Source: Imbricaverruca yamaguchii
Taxonomy: Eukaryota; Arthropoda; Thecostraca; Neoverrucidae
Assembly: GCA_034440575.1 (NCBI GenBank)
Contig: JAOTOL010001564.1
Span: forward strand, 1,054,001 to 1,118,000
Direction of reading: 5' to 3'
Length of the DNA stretch: 64,000 nt
Shown: one piece after another, positions 1 through 11,976 of the stretch
How positions within the stretch are numbered: position 1 is the stretch's first letter
How the letters are laid out: each line of letters opens with the position of its first letter
Program-made: the position numbers and the translations under genes
Notes under the pieces: generated by a model
The model's database searches: none
Seen by the model: only the letters and a program-made list of their open reading frames with translations
What the model was told of the DNA's origin: nothing

Positions 1-1440
1 TTCATTACACTCCAATTTGCACAAGTGCTTGGCCACTCTACATCACTGATATCTCATCCAGATTCCCATACTTTTCTGCCTAATCTGCCTAATTCTGCCA
101 TGATTTGCAGTCGGGCTGGAAGGCAAGTTTCGATTAGCCAGCCCAATGCTGGAGCTACTTTGCAGGAGAACACCTATGGCGAACTTGAAAAAGTACAGCT
201 ATAACCTAATCCATGATGATGGGGCTGAAGTTCCATGTACTTTTGGAATTGTTAGCACAATACCAACCAGCAGCATTTTGGTTGACCTCCAAATGGTCAC
301 ACATCACTGGTATACACCATCATAATTTGTATGGACTATCAAGCTCCTTTTAAAGGAAGAGAGAAACGTGACCAAATATTTCAGATAATTATATTTTAAT
401 TCAGATAGGGAATTTGGAGACAAATTTGTAAGAACACACTTTTTTAATAGCTTAGATGATGTGACCACTCACGTCTGGTTCAAATGAATACTGTTCTGCT
501 GGTAAGGGAAATGATATAAAAATTGTATGTGGGAGGATATATACCGAAGAAAAGGCATGATGGCTTTGTAAAGGTAATTTTGTGCTTTATGGTATTAACA
601 AGACAAGTTTTCCACACATTTACCTCCATGAAGCAGACAAACGGTTTACTGTCGGTTTAATTAGGCCAGGTCAGGTCTTTATTTTCGTAAAATTTGTTTT
701 TTTCATTAAAAAAGCATTTTCTTACTAAAAAACGTGTTTGGCTCTGCCATGTTTAACTTTTAATATTAAGAACTGTTGAAAAGGTTCAGTAAGTTTTTTT
801 TTTTTCACGTTTTGCCCCTTATGTGAGAGCCTATGCCAGGCTAGTTTAGGTTAGGTTACACTGAAATTAAAAAAAAAATTATTTTCTTAATTTAGTTTGA
901 TGTTATGCTACCTTACTTAATGTCATTTTCGGTGATATTTTTCCTGCAAACTGTAAAGTAAGCATTTGTGCCGGAAATGGGTGGTCACAATTATTTTCCT
1001 ATATAAAAGCATTGCATTGGAAAAAGAAAGTATAAGAATTTATCAAATAACCTTAAAGCACAAACTTATCTTTTTAAAACTCATTTTGGAGACAAATTGA
1101 AATGAGTTATCTTCAAATGATTCTGAAACATTTCTAAAAAATGTGAAAATCATAATAGAAGTAACCAAACCTAGCCTAATCTTCTTTGCTTTAAAGTAGG
1201 AGATGTATTAAGGAGTCAACATCCATGGAAACAATGTGGTTGAATCAGACATCACCAAAACATCATTAATTCCGCAAAGCCTTCACATTTGCATGATAAT
1301 GCCAGGCATATATGGAAATTCTGATGTCATCAGGGATCAGAACATCCTGTTTTTATGATGCACTGCTAACGCTAATTTGTCATTTCCATATTAGATCTGT
1401 ACACAGTTTTGTCAATCATAACAATCACTCAACCCGTCTC
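1..1440. other. AT-rich non-coding stretch
   Basis: No convincing reading frame. The stretch is AT-rich with short poly-T and poly-A runs (around 794-808 and 868-879). Two adjacent TTAGG-type pentamers occur near 845-857, too few to mean telomeric DNA. If the SWIM-type frame at 1449-1808 is an exon, the left part of this stretch would be its downstream intron. Confidence 0.6.
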
Positions 1441-1448
1441 TTTCCTCA

Positions 1449-1808
1449 CCTGTTTAGGTGTAGTAACAGAGCAATGCAATGCTTGCAGCTTTCTGAGGTG
1501 CCAGCTTTGCATGAACACTAAACCCAGAATCTCCCACACTCCACCCCAGCATGCAGCTCATGAGGCTTCTCGCGTAGGTGGCTATATTTTGTGCAGTAAC
1601 TCCACCATTACCTTCCCTGGTTCTTCCCAATCGTACCACAATAAATGATATGTCCTGCATCTAGTGCAGCTTCGCCCTCGATGGCACAACGCTTTTTATC
1701 GTCAATATACTTTGAGATTTGCACAATTGATACTTTTGGTATGGTAAAATCCATGTGTTCCTCTGAAGCAAACTCAGATAATATGCCGCAATACGGTTCA
1801 CGTATTGC
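1449..1808 (-). pseudogene. SWIM-type zinc-finger protein relic or broken exon
   Basis: Read on the minus strand, one frame runs 120 codons from just after a TAA (1809-1811) to a TGA at 1446-1448. Its first half contains KRCAIEGEAALDAGHII. Its second half contains SHLREKPHELHAG and then CSCKAG followed by CKHCIALLLHLN. The C-x-C-x7-C-x-H spacing is the SWIM zinc-finger signature, a domain of some transposase-derived and chromatin or signalling proteins that binds DNA or protein. Two in-frame stops interrupt it: TAA at 1608-1610 and TAG at 1518-1520, the second directly before the first cysteine. The frame ends at CAG/GTGAGG, a consensus splice donor. Seen: the motif, the stops and the donor. 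Inferred: a decayed copy of an intron-containing gene or a domesticated transposase. An alternative is a live gene with unrecognised short introns. The family of the full protein is not known to me. Confidence 0.6.
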
Positions 1809-1811
1809 TTA

Positions 1812-4515
1812 TCGTTCACAGAGCCGCCATCATTAATTTTGTGTACTGGCATCTAGTGGCAGGTTGAACGGCGAATAAAGATAGATTACAGATTTGGCCA
1901 GGGACCTGGTATGGACGGAATTATCAGTGCCACTATTCGAATAATGGTATTCGACTGCTGGCCATGCGCTCATGTAAGTGCCTTTTTCTACAGTGCTAAA
2001 GAACGTTTATAGTTTTATGCTAAATAGTTTTATGCTACTTTATGACCCTTGTTACCACAACCATATTGGCGTAAAAAGCCATGCGATATTGCTTCTAGCT
2101 ATGCGGTGTCTAGCAAGGTGAGCCAAATAGAGGGGTAGAACAAGTCTTTAGTGAGGAACCTTCCAAAGCGACTTTGTGTGTTTGTTTGTTTGTTAGTTCC
2201 CTACTCTCCTGAAACCAATATACGTGGATGACCCGGCAAATTGAAGCCTAACGTGCTATTTAGCCCGTGCAATTATATAAAAGTGGATACTACACCAATA
2301 CAAATTTTCTCCGACAACCAATGGAAAATGACGTACGGCGTCGTGCAACCGTTCTATTTTCCCGATTCTCCATTCCTCGCGAATGTATAAACATTTGTCT
2401 TGTCCAGTGTCTCTTAGGTTACCTAGATATGGCCTCATTTCTGGAGGCATGTTTACGGCTTTGGATTTGCTGACGTCTTTTGCTCCGTGTTGCTGTAAAT
2501 AACTCAGGCTGTAGACATTAAATTTGTGTGGGTTAAAAAACATATGTTTGGTTCCCCTCCTTGATATTTCCCATTTATTGCATACGCACAAACACACAAT
2601 CGTTATATGCACGGAAGCTGTTTCGCTTCTCGGCACCTTTTCGAGGAAATCTTGTTCACGCTCCTGCTCTCAGATATTCGTCAGCGTTCGGTAGACAAAG
2701 CATTGTTCCGGTGACACAAGGCGAAATCGAGTCCTCGTGACATGCCACCGAACCGAAGGACCTGTTCATCCCGGATGTTGGCCGTGCCTGCAATTCCGAT
2801 GCCGCTGGCGCTGGTGCGTCAGTTTTGATCCTGTGGCACGGAGCCAACGCTCCCCAGTTACTGTCATCTCGTGGACGGAAGCCGGCCGAGGAAAAGTCTG
2901 CTTCAGGTTAGACTTCAGCCAAGGGCTTTCCACACTCGAAACGGACACATCGGCTGACTGCACAACAGAGGTGGCGATATTTCATGGCTTGGATGTTCTC
3001 AGAGCAAACCGTCTAACTTTAACTCCCTGAGGTCAGACGAGGTCGTTGAGCCCATTCGCCCACGATTATATTTTTCAACAAAAGTTGCATTATGCAGCGT
3101 TTTACGACCCGAATTACAATTCGACGATCATCTGTATCCGCCGGGTCCCTGAAGGAGCCAATTGCAAGCTTTTGTAATCCATTACTCATCACGCTCGGTA
3201 TGGCCTGCGGGAGTTTGAGCCTGTTAACCATGACGTTGCGAGACACAATCCGGCGCCGAGTTCGCGGCTCCATCTCAGACAAACTCGGCGCACGATCTAG
3301 TTGAAGCTGTGGCCGATGAGCCCCTCGGGACAGACCTTTTACCTGCTGGGAACGGCCGCTGGTCGACCGACAGCACAAACATTGGACGCCGTTTGAATCG
3401 TCTGGTGAGGCAGCAGGCTGATGTTGTCCCGAGGCTGCTTCTTAATTAGGGACGAGCTGGGGACGTGACTGCAGCCGCCTCCTTCCGATGAAAGGCTTTG
3501 CAAAGTGTGTTCGGCGAGCCAGCGTACAATCCACGCCCGCCATAGTACCATACCATTATTGGAATGTTTAGAAGTTGGTGCGCTAAGAATGCATCTGGAG
3601 TTGAGAAGCTAATGCAGAATGTTGGGCCGGCATGGACGGTCGCGGTGTCCTGTCTTGAAAAATTAAATCAAACAGATTATTTAATTATTGATGTGCTTTA
3701 TGGGAATTAAACAAGGGCGCACTTGCCCGGTGTCTGGGTACACGCCTGGTCTGATCAAAAGAGCCGTGTCGCATCGGCACTCATTTTATTGGGAGAGTTT
3801 GGCCAGCGCTGTAGCCCGCCGCGGACGGACCCCGGTGCTACTGATCAGTTCGCTGATTATCACGGGGATGGGCGAGGGCACGTGGGCGCGACTCGTGCGT
3901 GCATCACTGTCATGCCCCTCGTCGGTGGCGCAGGGGAGCGGCGGTGTTTTGCATCACAATCATTGACGAGCGCAACTGCTCCGATGGGGAGATGAGTTCG
4001 CTCGTCGGTTGCAGCCTCCACTCCGTTGACATGGTAATTGGCAGCGGGCGTGCTCTACAGGCTGCACTGTAACTCAGTCTGCGGCCTGATTGGATTTGTA
4101 TTTGCGAAGAGGGGACGCAGATGCGAAATGCCGGTAAAAAATTAATCAGAGTGGATAAATATTTAAAGTAAGTAAGAGTGCCAGACGTGAAAGTACTTCT
4201 CGAATAACGATGGTATGATGTCGCACAATTGATTGCGCGGAGTATTTTCAACACAACACTTTTTTAACAACGCTGTCTCAACAACGCTGATGTTTCAACA
4301 GTGTCGAAACATCAACGCTACTCTGGGATGAGAGTCCCAGTCCACAATTCCCACTGGGCTTTTCCATGTTTGCCTTGTACTACATGTCCGTACTTAACAC
4401 TTGGTGACTTTTCCCCAGCATAGTGTGGTGGTTAGTGGCTGACATTCCCACGTTAGCAATCTCCACATCCTGCGGAACGCTTCAAGGTTCCGTCTGCTGA
4501 ACCGGGGGCCGATTT
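1812..4515. other. Intergenic or intronic stretch
   Basis: No gene, RNA or transposon signature recognised. Open frames of 60-126 codons on both strands show no motif and overlap each other. A short hairpin (GATGTTTC against GAAACATC) lies near 4290-4315. Confidence 0.4.
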
Positions 4516-4783
4516 CACACCGTGTAATGCGCGCGCGCTGCTTTTAGATCTCGTTCTCGGCGTGGCAAATCCGTGTATGGTGTTGTCTGCGCGGTCGCGT
4601 GACAGGTCTGCGCCGAGACGGCCGCAGCTGCGTCCGCACCGTGGCCAATGCCGCTGCCAGGTGTGTCGCCCGTCGCCTTTCACAGCGCCACCACCGGCCC
4701 GGGGCGCCCTTCTCCACGTGGCCCGAGATGGCGCACCCGTATCGCCTCGACCGACAGGTCACCGCTGGTGCATTTTGTGGTCT
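4516..4783 (+). repeat. Dispersed repeat family C, copy 1
   Basis: This GC-rich block of about 268 bp recurs in inverted orientation at 27667-27953. Both copies share CACCGTGTAATG at one end and the CCGCTGGTG(C/T)ATTTTGT region at the other. The core between them differs at only a few positions, including a four-base change around CGCGACCGCGCA versus CGCGGCAGCGCA. High identity over 23 kb points to recent transposition or duplication. No terminal repeat or target duplication could be defined. Several frames stay open across it in both copies, which its high GC content explains; no protein family is recognised. Confidence 0.7.
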
Positions 4784-4812
4784 CGAGAAGAGAGACAGCA
4801 GAGGGGGCCTGA

Positions 4813-5003
4813 GGTGGAGATAGGTGACGGACGGTATGAGCTACCTGTGACGTCACTGGCGGACTGGCTCAACTCCTGTGTGGCAGGAGACAGCAATGGT
4901 GGTCTCGGGGCAGAGGGTGGAGACAGGTGACGGACGGTAGGAGCTACCTGTGACGTCACTGGCGGACTGGCTCCACTCCTGTGTGGCACGAGACAGCGAC
5001 GAT
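4813..5003 (+). repeat. Tandem duplication, 103-bp unit, two copies
   Basis: GGTGGAGA at 4813 recurs at 4916 and the following sequence is nearly identical, giving a full first copy and an almost full second copy. Each copy carries the palindrome TGACGTCA (CRE-type) within CTACCTGTGACGTCACTGGC. It directly follows family C copy 1; the second family C copy at 27.7 kb lacks it, so it is not part of that repeat. Confidence 0.8.
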
Positions 5004-7089
5004 GGATTGGCACCAGCTTGTGAGAAGCGGCATGGTCGATATGGGATGCGGTGTTGGTGCTATTGGATGCGATCGGGGTGATGCATGGTGCAGTCTCGAT
5101 GGCATAAAAGGCAATAGCGAAGTCGGTGAAATGTGTGGCGATGGTGGTTGCGATGTAAGTGAGTGTGGCGCAGTGACTGCGGACGCTGACGGTGTACTGC
5201 TGGCTGTACATTTTCTTGCGGTGTCATGAACATGATGTAATGCTACTACATGCTTACCGCAATCGATACCATGCAGTCAATCTTGACTAACTAATGTGGT
5301 GTAGTGACTGAGGGGTAATGCTCCAGGTAGAACGTTTATAGAGTAATCAACGTAGAGAAATGGGAACGGTATCTGAAGGGCAATGACTTGGATCTGGCGG
5401 CAGTGTTTTTCTAGTCATCAAGCAATGTGTGAGGAGCAGTGAGTGAAGTGAGTTTTGCTACTCCAATGCATGTTGTGTGTAGATTGTGCTGCGGTAGATT
5501 TGTCTCCTAATGGATGTGATGTAACCATTGATGCAAAACGCATTGGTATTAATTTAATGTAGTGGCTGGCGCAACATCTGCGAGGTTATACATTCAGTGT
5601 AATAGCTGACACATAACGTCGGCAAATGGAAAACGGTGCCAGTGGCATCTTCATGGTGCATAAGTCACTTCAGAACTTGTGACATCGTTCGATTATTGAC
5701 AGTAACCTTCCATCTGAGTTACTGAATGTCGTTTGCTTAAGCCTACTTCCTGGTCTGAATAACGTAAAACACGTGGGAAAACCAAGTGACGGATGATTCT
5801 AGTGCGATACCTAACGTCATGAACGTACCATAACAATTCGACTATAGGCTGAATTGTCACTTAGCTATACAACATGTTACCACATTACCATGGGTCCATG
5901 ACAACATCTACACTTTGCAGATATCTCCAGACATTTGTAGCTACCATCAGTTTGCTCCTGGGTCAGGCGGCCTTACCAGGCCAACTTTCAGCATTTGGCC
6001 GAGTTACGATCTCCTAACTCAGCAGAAGCTTCTTCACAATTCTGGGCACCATTCTCCGGGGCAGGCGCCGCTGGCTGTGCAGCTCCGATTCGGAACACCA
6101 CAGGCCATCGGGTCACGTTGTGTTCAGTGGAACAGCATCCTTTTAGCGTTGATTACATTTTCCACATATCCTCGCCTTTCTGGCGGGTCACTGTCACAAC
6201 GACATCGCGACTGTCCGCGCGCAAGTGGCTGGCTCGTGTGGCTGTGGGAAAGCTGAGAGCGTTGCTGCGCCTCAAACAGCTTGTCACCCGTCAACACAAT
6301 GCTCTAATCGAGATAACCGAGAATGCTCATGCAAGAGAGCGTTGGAGCAATGGTATGCATACTGCCTATAGATAGGAATGTGTAGTTTTACCTGCTTGAT
6401 GAAATGATGATCACAAATTGTATGGCAATTGGATGCAATACTGTGTTTTTAATTTTCTGTATATGACGACAAATGAGGATGACGTTATCTTTTTGGCTCA
6501 ATTAGTTGCCATTCCTACTTAAAAGTATCAGGAAAATGCTTAAAACAAACAAAAAGTATAAACTTGAGAGCTTCACAAGGTAGAAACTGGGCATACGTGA
6601 AAAGTAGAAAAGCTACATGCACTGCACATGGACAACGACTTGAGATCTCTGGGTCCAAACGCGATGATCCCTGACGCAGTGCATGACAATCTGGGATCTG
6701 CCGCATTGAATCACAGCGCTGGCACAACGTTAGTTGACGTACGACTCTTGAGTGTATCGGCTAAGATGGTCATATCCCGGGATCGTCAGATGCAGTGTCC
6801 GGACTGCTTCCATGAATTTTATCGATAATCATACACATTTCGATCATTGATATCATACTAGCATACTGGAAAATTGGCATGCCCCATATTATAAAGGTGA
6901 GTAGGAGCGATACAAGGAGCAAAGTCGCCGTGCCCGCTCGGCTAGCTTGCGTGACATCCGTGAAAGAATCGGGTCACAGATGACCATGACTTGGCCCGGT
7001 GCTATGTGTAGGTGCGTGCGCCTTATTATTCAGGGGAAAATCTGGTCTGGTAAATCCACCTGAGTTGACCACACACGATGATAAAATAC
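5004..7089. other. Intergenic stretch with one 126-codon open frame
   Basis: Mostly featureless. A plus-strand open frame at 5995-6375 has a basic, leucine-rich, helix-like C-terminal half and a GTATGC donor-like site near its end, but no recognised domain and no clear start. It is not called as a gene. Confidence 0.35.
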
Positions 7090-7854
7090 CTACTTTGCGG
7101 AGATTGATGCTAGGATTTGTTTTTCCAAAAAGTCTCAACTCAATTTTGCACGTCATATGCAATTCATATTCTAGAAGCTCGTCAAATGCTGCGTGGTCTA
7201 CCAAAAGTCGCACTGAGCATTTCGAGTGGCTCCAGAATACAGAAAAGTGAACGCGTGAGAGATCTAGGTGTAATATTAGATCGCAACTTGTCATATATAC
7301 CGCATGCCAACAAACTCGTGTTAAAATCCACTGGTGTGCTCAAATAACTGAGCTACGCCCGACACGGTATCCCTCGTGACGCGTGAGCTTCTCCCTAACA
7401 TTGTGAACGTGCCAATGTTATCACATGTCCGATACTGCATAAAGGTATATGGAAACTCACTCATCACCTCAATGTATGTCCCGCATACAAAAACTTCTCA
7501 GCTTCTCTACGCGTGCAAGCTCGGGACGACGCTGGCAATGCCATGCAAGCGATGTCATAGACGAACTGGAATGGTTGTCGGCTCGTGAACTCGCTAAGTA
7601 TCACTCGCTGTGTGTGTTGAAGAGCATCATGGCAACAGATGAGCCAAGCGAGCTGACGTGACAGTTGACCTGCTGGCAATCTGCAAGACAGCGTAACACG
7701 AGCCAGAACAAACAAACAAGTAAACGCGCCGAATATCCAACCGGAGACGGGGAGGCGACGATTCGCCTACAGATCACTCGATGCTCTTAATAGACTGTCA
7801 TTGAACACACAAGAATGCAATATCAAAACGCACAAGTACAAGCTTAATAAGTAG
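7090..7854 (+). pseudogene. Non-LTR retrotransposon reverse-transcriptase C-terminal relic
   Basis: The translated segments follow, in order, the layout of the thumb and C-terminal part of LINE ORF2. First comes RVRDLGVILDRNLS, followed by H-x-NKLVLKSTGVLK. Next is LSYARHGIPRD, then a LPNIV...LSHVRYCIKVYGNSL segment. After that come the RIQKLLSF and ELEWLSARELAKYHSLC segments, and finally GRRRFAYRSLDALNRL ending at TAG (7852-7854). The frame is broken by an in-frame TAA at 7345-7347 and by at least three frame changes (frame 1 to 2 to 0 to 1). The catalytic FADD-type motif and the endonuclease are absent, so this is a 5'-truncated dead insertion. The clade (Jockey, CR1 or RTE-like) is not assigned. 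No poly-A or simple-repeat tail was seen immediately downstream. Confidence 0.8.
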
Positions 7855-8106
7855 CTGAGCTAAAGGCGGGAGCAGAACGTATGTGTGATTGTAGAGGACT
7901 ATATGCATGCTTGACTGGTACCCAGATGAGCAATGAGTGGGGCAGCCATGCTGCTTTATCTTTCTATTATGAGCAAAGCAGAACCAAAATCCAAGAAAAG
8001 CTAATTGCTTCTGTTCACATATCGAGAGCACATAATGACACTGAATCTGACCTCGGATTGGTCTCCTCTGACACCGACGGCTTCCTCCACTCCACCACTC
8101 CCCTCC
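7855..8106. other. Short intergenic stretch
   Basis: Nothing specific seen between the LINE relic and repeat block B. It could hold the 3' untranslated end of the LINE. Confidence 0.35.
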
Positions 8107-8370
8107 CCCTCCCGATAAGTGGCCAGCTGGCCCGCCTGGCATCAGCCGCAGCGTCCAGCTGAGACGTGTGTTTCAGGGCAGATGCCGGCAGCCAGTGATG
8201 TTGTCCGAGCGTGCGGACAGCGCGACCTTTGCCCTCCCGCGACGCGCCAGCTGATTGGATTTGAACCCGTTCATTATCAGACCCCGCCCACCACTGGCAG
8301 GGGAATGCGGCGACGGTGGCATACCGACATTCCTGCCAGCTGTAAAGCAGCGGGAGTAAACAACCGGTAG
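8107..8370 (+). repeat. Dispersed repeat block B, copy 1
   Basis: This GC-rich block aligns over its length with the reverse complement of 22290-22560 and, more weakly, with 62015-62165. Shared landmarks are CAGCGTCCAGCTG, CGCGACCTTTG, CCCGCGACGCGCCAGC and GATTGGATTTGAACCCGTTC. The reverse of the last landmark matches the Pol III B-box core, but no A-box sits at tRNA distance. In every locus block A follows downstream in the same orientation (see 8640-8890). This is either part of a larger transposon or a duplicated regulatory or gene segment. Confidence 0.7.
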
Positions 8371-8639
8371 TCCACTGTTGTCGGAAGCCAAAGCCATAGT
8401 CATCAGAGTTTGCTTCAGTCGTTTCATTTCACTCGCATCGTCGTATGCTCAGGCAGCTTATTAGGCTACTGCAAACTCTGTCTTTGTATGTTGTGTGACA
8501 CAAGCTATAATTAGGAAAGAGTAGAGCACTTGTCAGCGTGCAATGGGATGTTCAGTTCTACAGTATCAACCTCGGTCCTAAAACTTATGGTCGGAAATTC
8601 AGAGCACGAACGCCACGTAATTGCAGATGAGAACCACTA

Positions 8640-8890
8640 TGTATGCCTCCCTCCTATATGCGTGCGGTCCGTCTCCGGCCGGCCGCCGGACGGTGGACCA
8701 TCTATCACGGCGACCTACAGCAGCGGCCACACACCGGGCCTCGGCACCACAGTGGCAGACGGCAGTAAAACCGGCGCCCGACCGCCTCAAATCCAGTCCG
8801 AGACACCTGGAGATAAGGACAGAGGGTGGGGTGTCGTATAACTCGCGACAGCCACGGGCCAGGTAGGACCTCTTGACCCATGTGGACGGA
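8640..8890 (+). repeat. Dispersed repeat block A, copy 1
   Basis: Contains GGTGGACCATCTATCACGG, CACACACCGGGCCTCGGCAC, ACCTGGAGATAAGG, GGGTGGGGTGTCG and CCTCTTGACCCATGTGGA in that order. The same order occurs inverted at 21222-21475 and direct at 62570-62785. Copies differ by scattered substitutions and small indels, so they are older than family C. No coding signal is shared among the copies. Confidence 0.8.
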
Positions 8891-8962
8891 CGAAGGCGCA
8901 CTGGACGCATTTTACTGGACAGGTCCGTAAACGAGCACGCGCCCTCTGTCGATGTTCTTTAT

Positions 8963-9931
8963 GGGTCTGTTCCCGTGGCACCACTAACCTCCACAAACCT
9001 CCACTGGTCGTTCCCGTCGCAAATCCAGTTCATACTTTTCTTCGCCAACCTCCGCTAGTGGAACAAAAGCTTCACCAGCCCAAGAGCAGGGCAAAATTGC
9101 GATTGTTCAGTTGAGTTCAATCACGGCGCACTTGCTCCATATATTTGCGCGCAAATAACGTCCTCCATCATATGTATCTCATTTTCATGCATGAACCGAA
9201 TACCAGGATCATCTTTCGCAAAAAATATGAAGTTACTTCTACAGCAGTGAACAATAATCGAAGTAACAGATGCAGACCACAAAACATCCTGTTCGTGGCC
9301 GTTGATCTCCGCCATTCGGCCTAAGGGTCATGCTACTTTACCGATCGGATCCGCCGCAATCATCGTGCCCAGAAGTACCGCCGTTCTCCCGGCGCCGACT
9401 GAAGTCCTACTCGGACCCGATCGACGAGGTCGAGCAGCTTGAAATGAGGAAAAGTCAGCATCGGGTAGAGAACCGCCTTGGGGTCCAGGGAGTCCGGCGG
9501 GTCCAGACACCAGATTATATGCTGTACGTTGAGAAGGCAGGCTCTAACAAACCGCTACCTAAGGGAGACGATGCCTGGCGCACAATCGAGAGGGAGGAGA
9601 GATTGCCTGGTCCATCCCGCAGGCGAAAAGAACATCTGTGCTCCCTGCAGTCTCTGAGGACACATACATTGGCAGAAATAGAGACACATTTTGGACTTTG
9701 TATTGCGAAGCATACTATGTATATTATGGGATCACCTGACAAAAAAACATTTGGAGATAAATTTGGCCAATTTATCATACAGCGCCAAACGTTTCATTTT
9801 TGTTGCGGAATTCGCACCGCTGACGGTTTATTTTTCCACTAAGCTCCACTGGTCGTTCCCATGGGAGAGCCTCATCAAGCCTCAACTAACCTCCACTGAG
9901 TTCTTTCTGGTGGAGCCACGGCAACAGACCC
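8963..9931. mobile_element. Candidate PIF/Harbinger-like non-autonomous element
   Basis: GGGTCTGTTCCCGTGGCACC at the left is matched by its reverse complement at 9910-9931 with 20 of 22 positions identical, enclosing 969 bp. The outer bases GGGTCTGTT resemble PIF/Harbinger ends. TAT flanks both sides (8960-8962 and 9932-9934), which could be the 3-bp target duplication typical of that superfamily, although the usual target is TWA. CTCCACTGGTCGTTCCC occurs as a direct subterminal repeat near 9000 and 9845. A 170-codon open frame (9330-9842, +) lies inside but shows no transposase motif. Confidence 0.5.
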
Positions 9932-11789
9932 TATGTCTTCCGAAATACGTGGCTGAGAGTAATTGAATTGTCCCTGGACCCAGCTTCGACAATCCTGGAT
10001 GCACTGAATGAACTCGGACGCCGAAAGTTGTCAACCCATGTGGTTATTGAGTCCACGGCGGCGACAGTTATAGCTTGCCAGCGGTGACAGCAATGTCCTA
10101 CTACGTTGCCATGTAGGCATGATATCACGTCACTGCTCTGTCAATTTAGGATGATTATGGACTGCACGATGCCTACAAAATATAGGCTTCTGCCATGGTG
10201 GAAGTCTGGGATTGCATAGTAGTGGGCGTGTTTAAGGACTGCGGACAAATGCAGAATGTCACCAGAACTTGGGAAATGCTCAGAGCTATCGTCCGTGCCC
10301 CTGCTTAGTAGCCAGCTGGTATCGCTTCACGTATGTGGTGAATTTCATCAACATGGGCAGCTCCATCAGCAGGGCGGAGGCTGGTCACTGACATGCGACG
10401 ACAATCGATGAAGGAAAGGGGGAGGAGGAGGTGGTTGACGGCAAACCTTTTGTTAAAGTCGAACTTTCTTGGGTATTATTGGACATTAAAATCGAATTCA
10501 ACGCTAAAATTACCTCCCACATAACCTTCAACCTGAAAATAGGCCACCTAAGGTGACCCTAGGTCAGCCTAAGTCAGTCCAGGTCGAGCCTGGACGTGGT
10601 CCCGTTTGAGTGTGCGAGTGCTTCCCTTGAGTCTGAGAGCTCAAAGGCATTCGGCCTGGACAGACTTGGGGTGGAGCTCAAATGACCAACAGGCACGCCA
10701 TCGCCCGGCTTTCGCATGTTCATCGTGGCGAATCTGATCACTAAGACGGTACTTTTCATGTCACCTAGGTACCAGATTTGGTGCTTCGAAACGGTCCCAA
10801 GTATTTGTGGCTTACAACACTTATGGCCAGACACGACTATGGATTTGTTCTTGTCGCTTATCTGAAATAAGATGAGGAGACTGGGCTAGCTTGGAAAAGG
10901 TTGGATTTCCTTCCAACGGGAACGCTAGGATGAGTTCAGATGAGGAATCAGTTGTTTGCTCGAAATCACTGCCGACGAGCCTATCTCATCAATTCATTTT
11001 TAGCTGGAGTTTCTGATGGTGGTCTGAGGTATTTCATTCTTTTGCGTACCTATTCGTAAATTCTGTAAATTTTCGTGTGTTAATTCCAACATTTGTATGC
11101 AATAGAACATGCATATTTCAATATCTGCAACTTTACTTTTTAAACGGTTTAAGTATACGTCATAGAGAAACCTTTTCAGGGCAAGTTCTGCCCATAATGC
11201 GCCAAAAAGAGTCGCCACTTTCATTGATGTTTGTCAATCTCATCCAAGCTCATTAATAAAATCCAAGTTCCAATCTGCATGAGATGTGATGAGGTTCGAG
11301 GAGGGCATGGAAGGGCCTATGCGCAGTTGCCTGAACTCGTCTGTCCAAATACACGGGCGGATGGGTTTGTATGAGCTTGAATGAAGTTAGCTAAGCTATG
11401 GGAACACATCCTATGGATGTATATACAAGCAGACAGCATTACTTGGGTGACTCTAAAGTATCTGCATGGGTGACTAAAATTTTCTCCTTTCTAGAGCCTC
11501 TTACAGTAATCTCTTCGGTGACAGACCAGGCTGTAGTGTCTGATTATGACCGTAAAATAAATAAGTCTCATCTTTGTAAGTCACATTGAAATAGTCACAA
11601 TTGGAATGTATAGCTAAAACTTCCCCCTTATATACGAGTAGAGTGCAATTCAGCCACCACTGACCACAGAGCAGAGCATTAGAGCATCACAGAATGGAAG
11701 AAAGGCATTGGTGGCGAACTCTGAACAGCACTGAATCAACACCACAGACTTCTCGCATATAAGCATACGCAGATACAAGCACACATGTA
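9932..11789. other. Intergenic stretch
   Basis: No gene or mobile element recognised. A small cluster of AGGTCA-like and CTAAGTCAG repeats occurs at about 10545-10595. Confidence 0.4.
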
Positions 11790-11941
<152 letters not shown>

Positions 11942-11976
11942 GCCCTATTCGGCAGTAATCAATGAAATAGAACATC

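Noticed and set aside
845..857. TTAGG-like pair suggesting arthropod telomeric repeats
   Set aside because: Only two units; expected by chance in AT-rich DNA.
4060..4130. Possible fourth copy of block B (GCCTGATTGGATTTG)
   Set aside because: Similarity is limited to about 15 bases and the flanks do not align.
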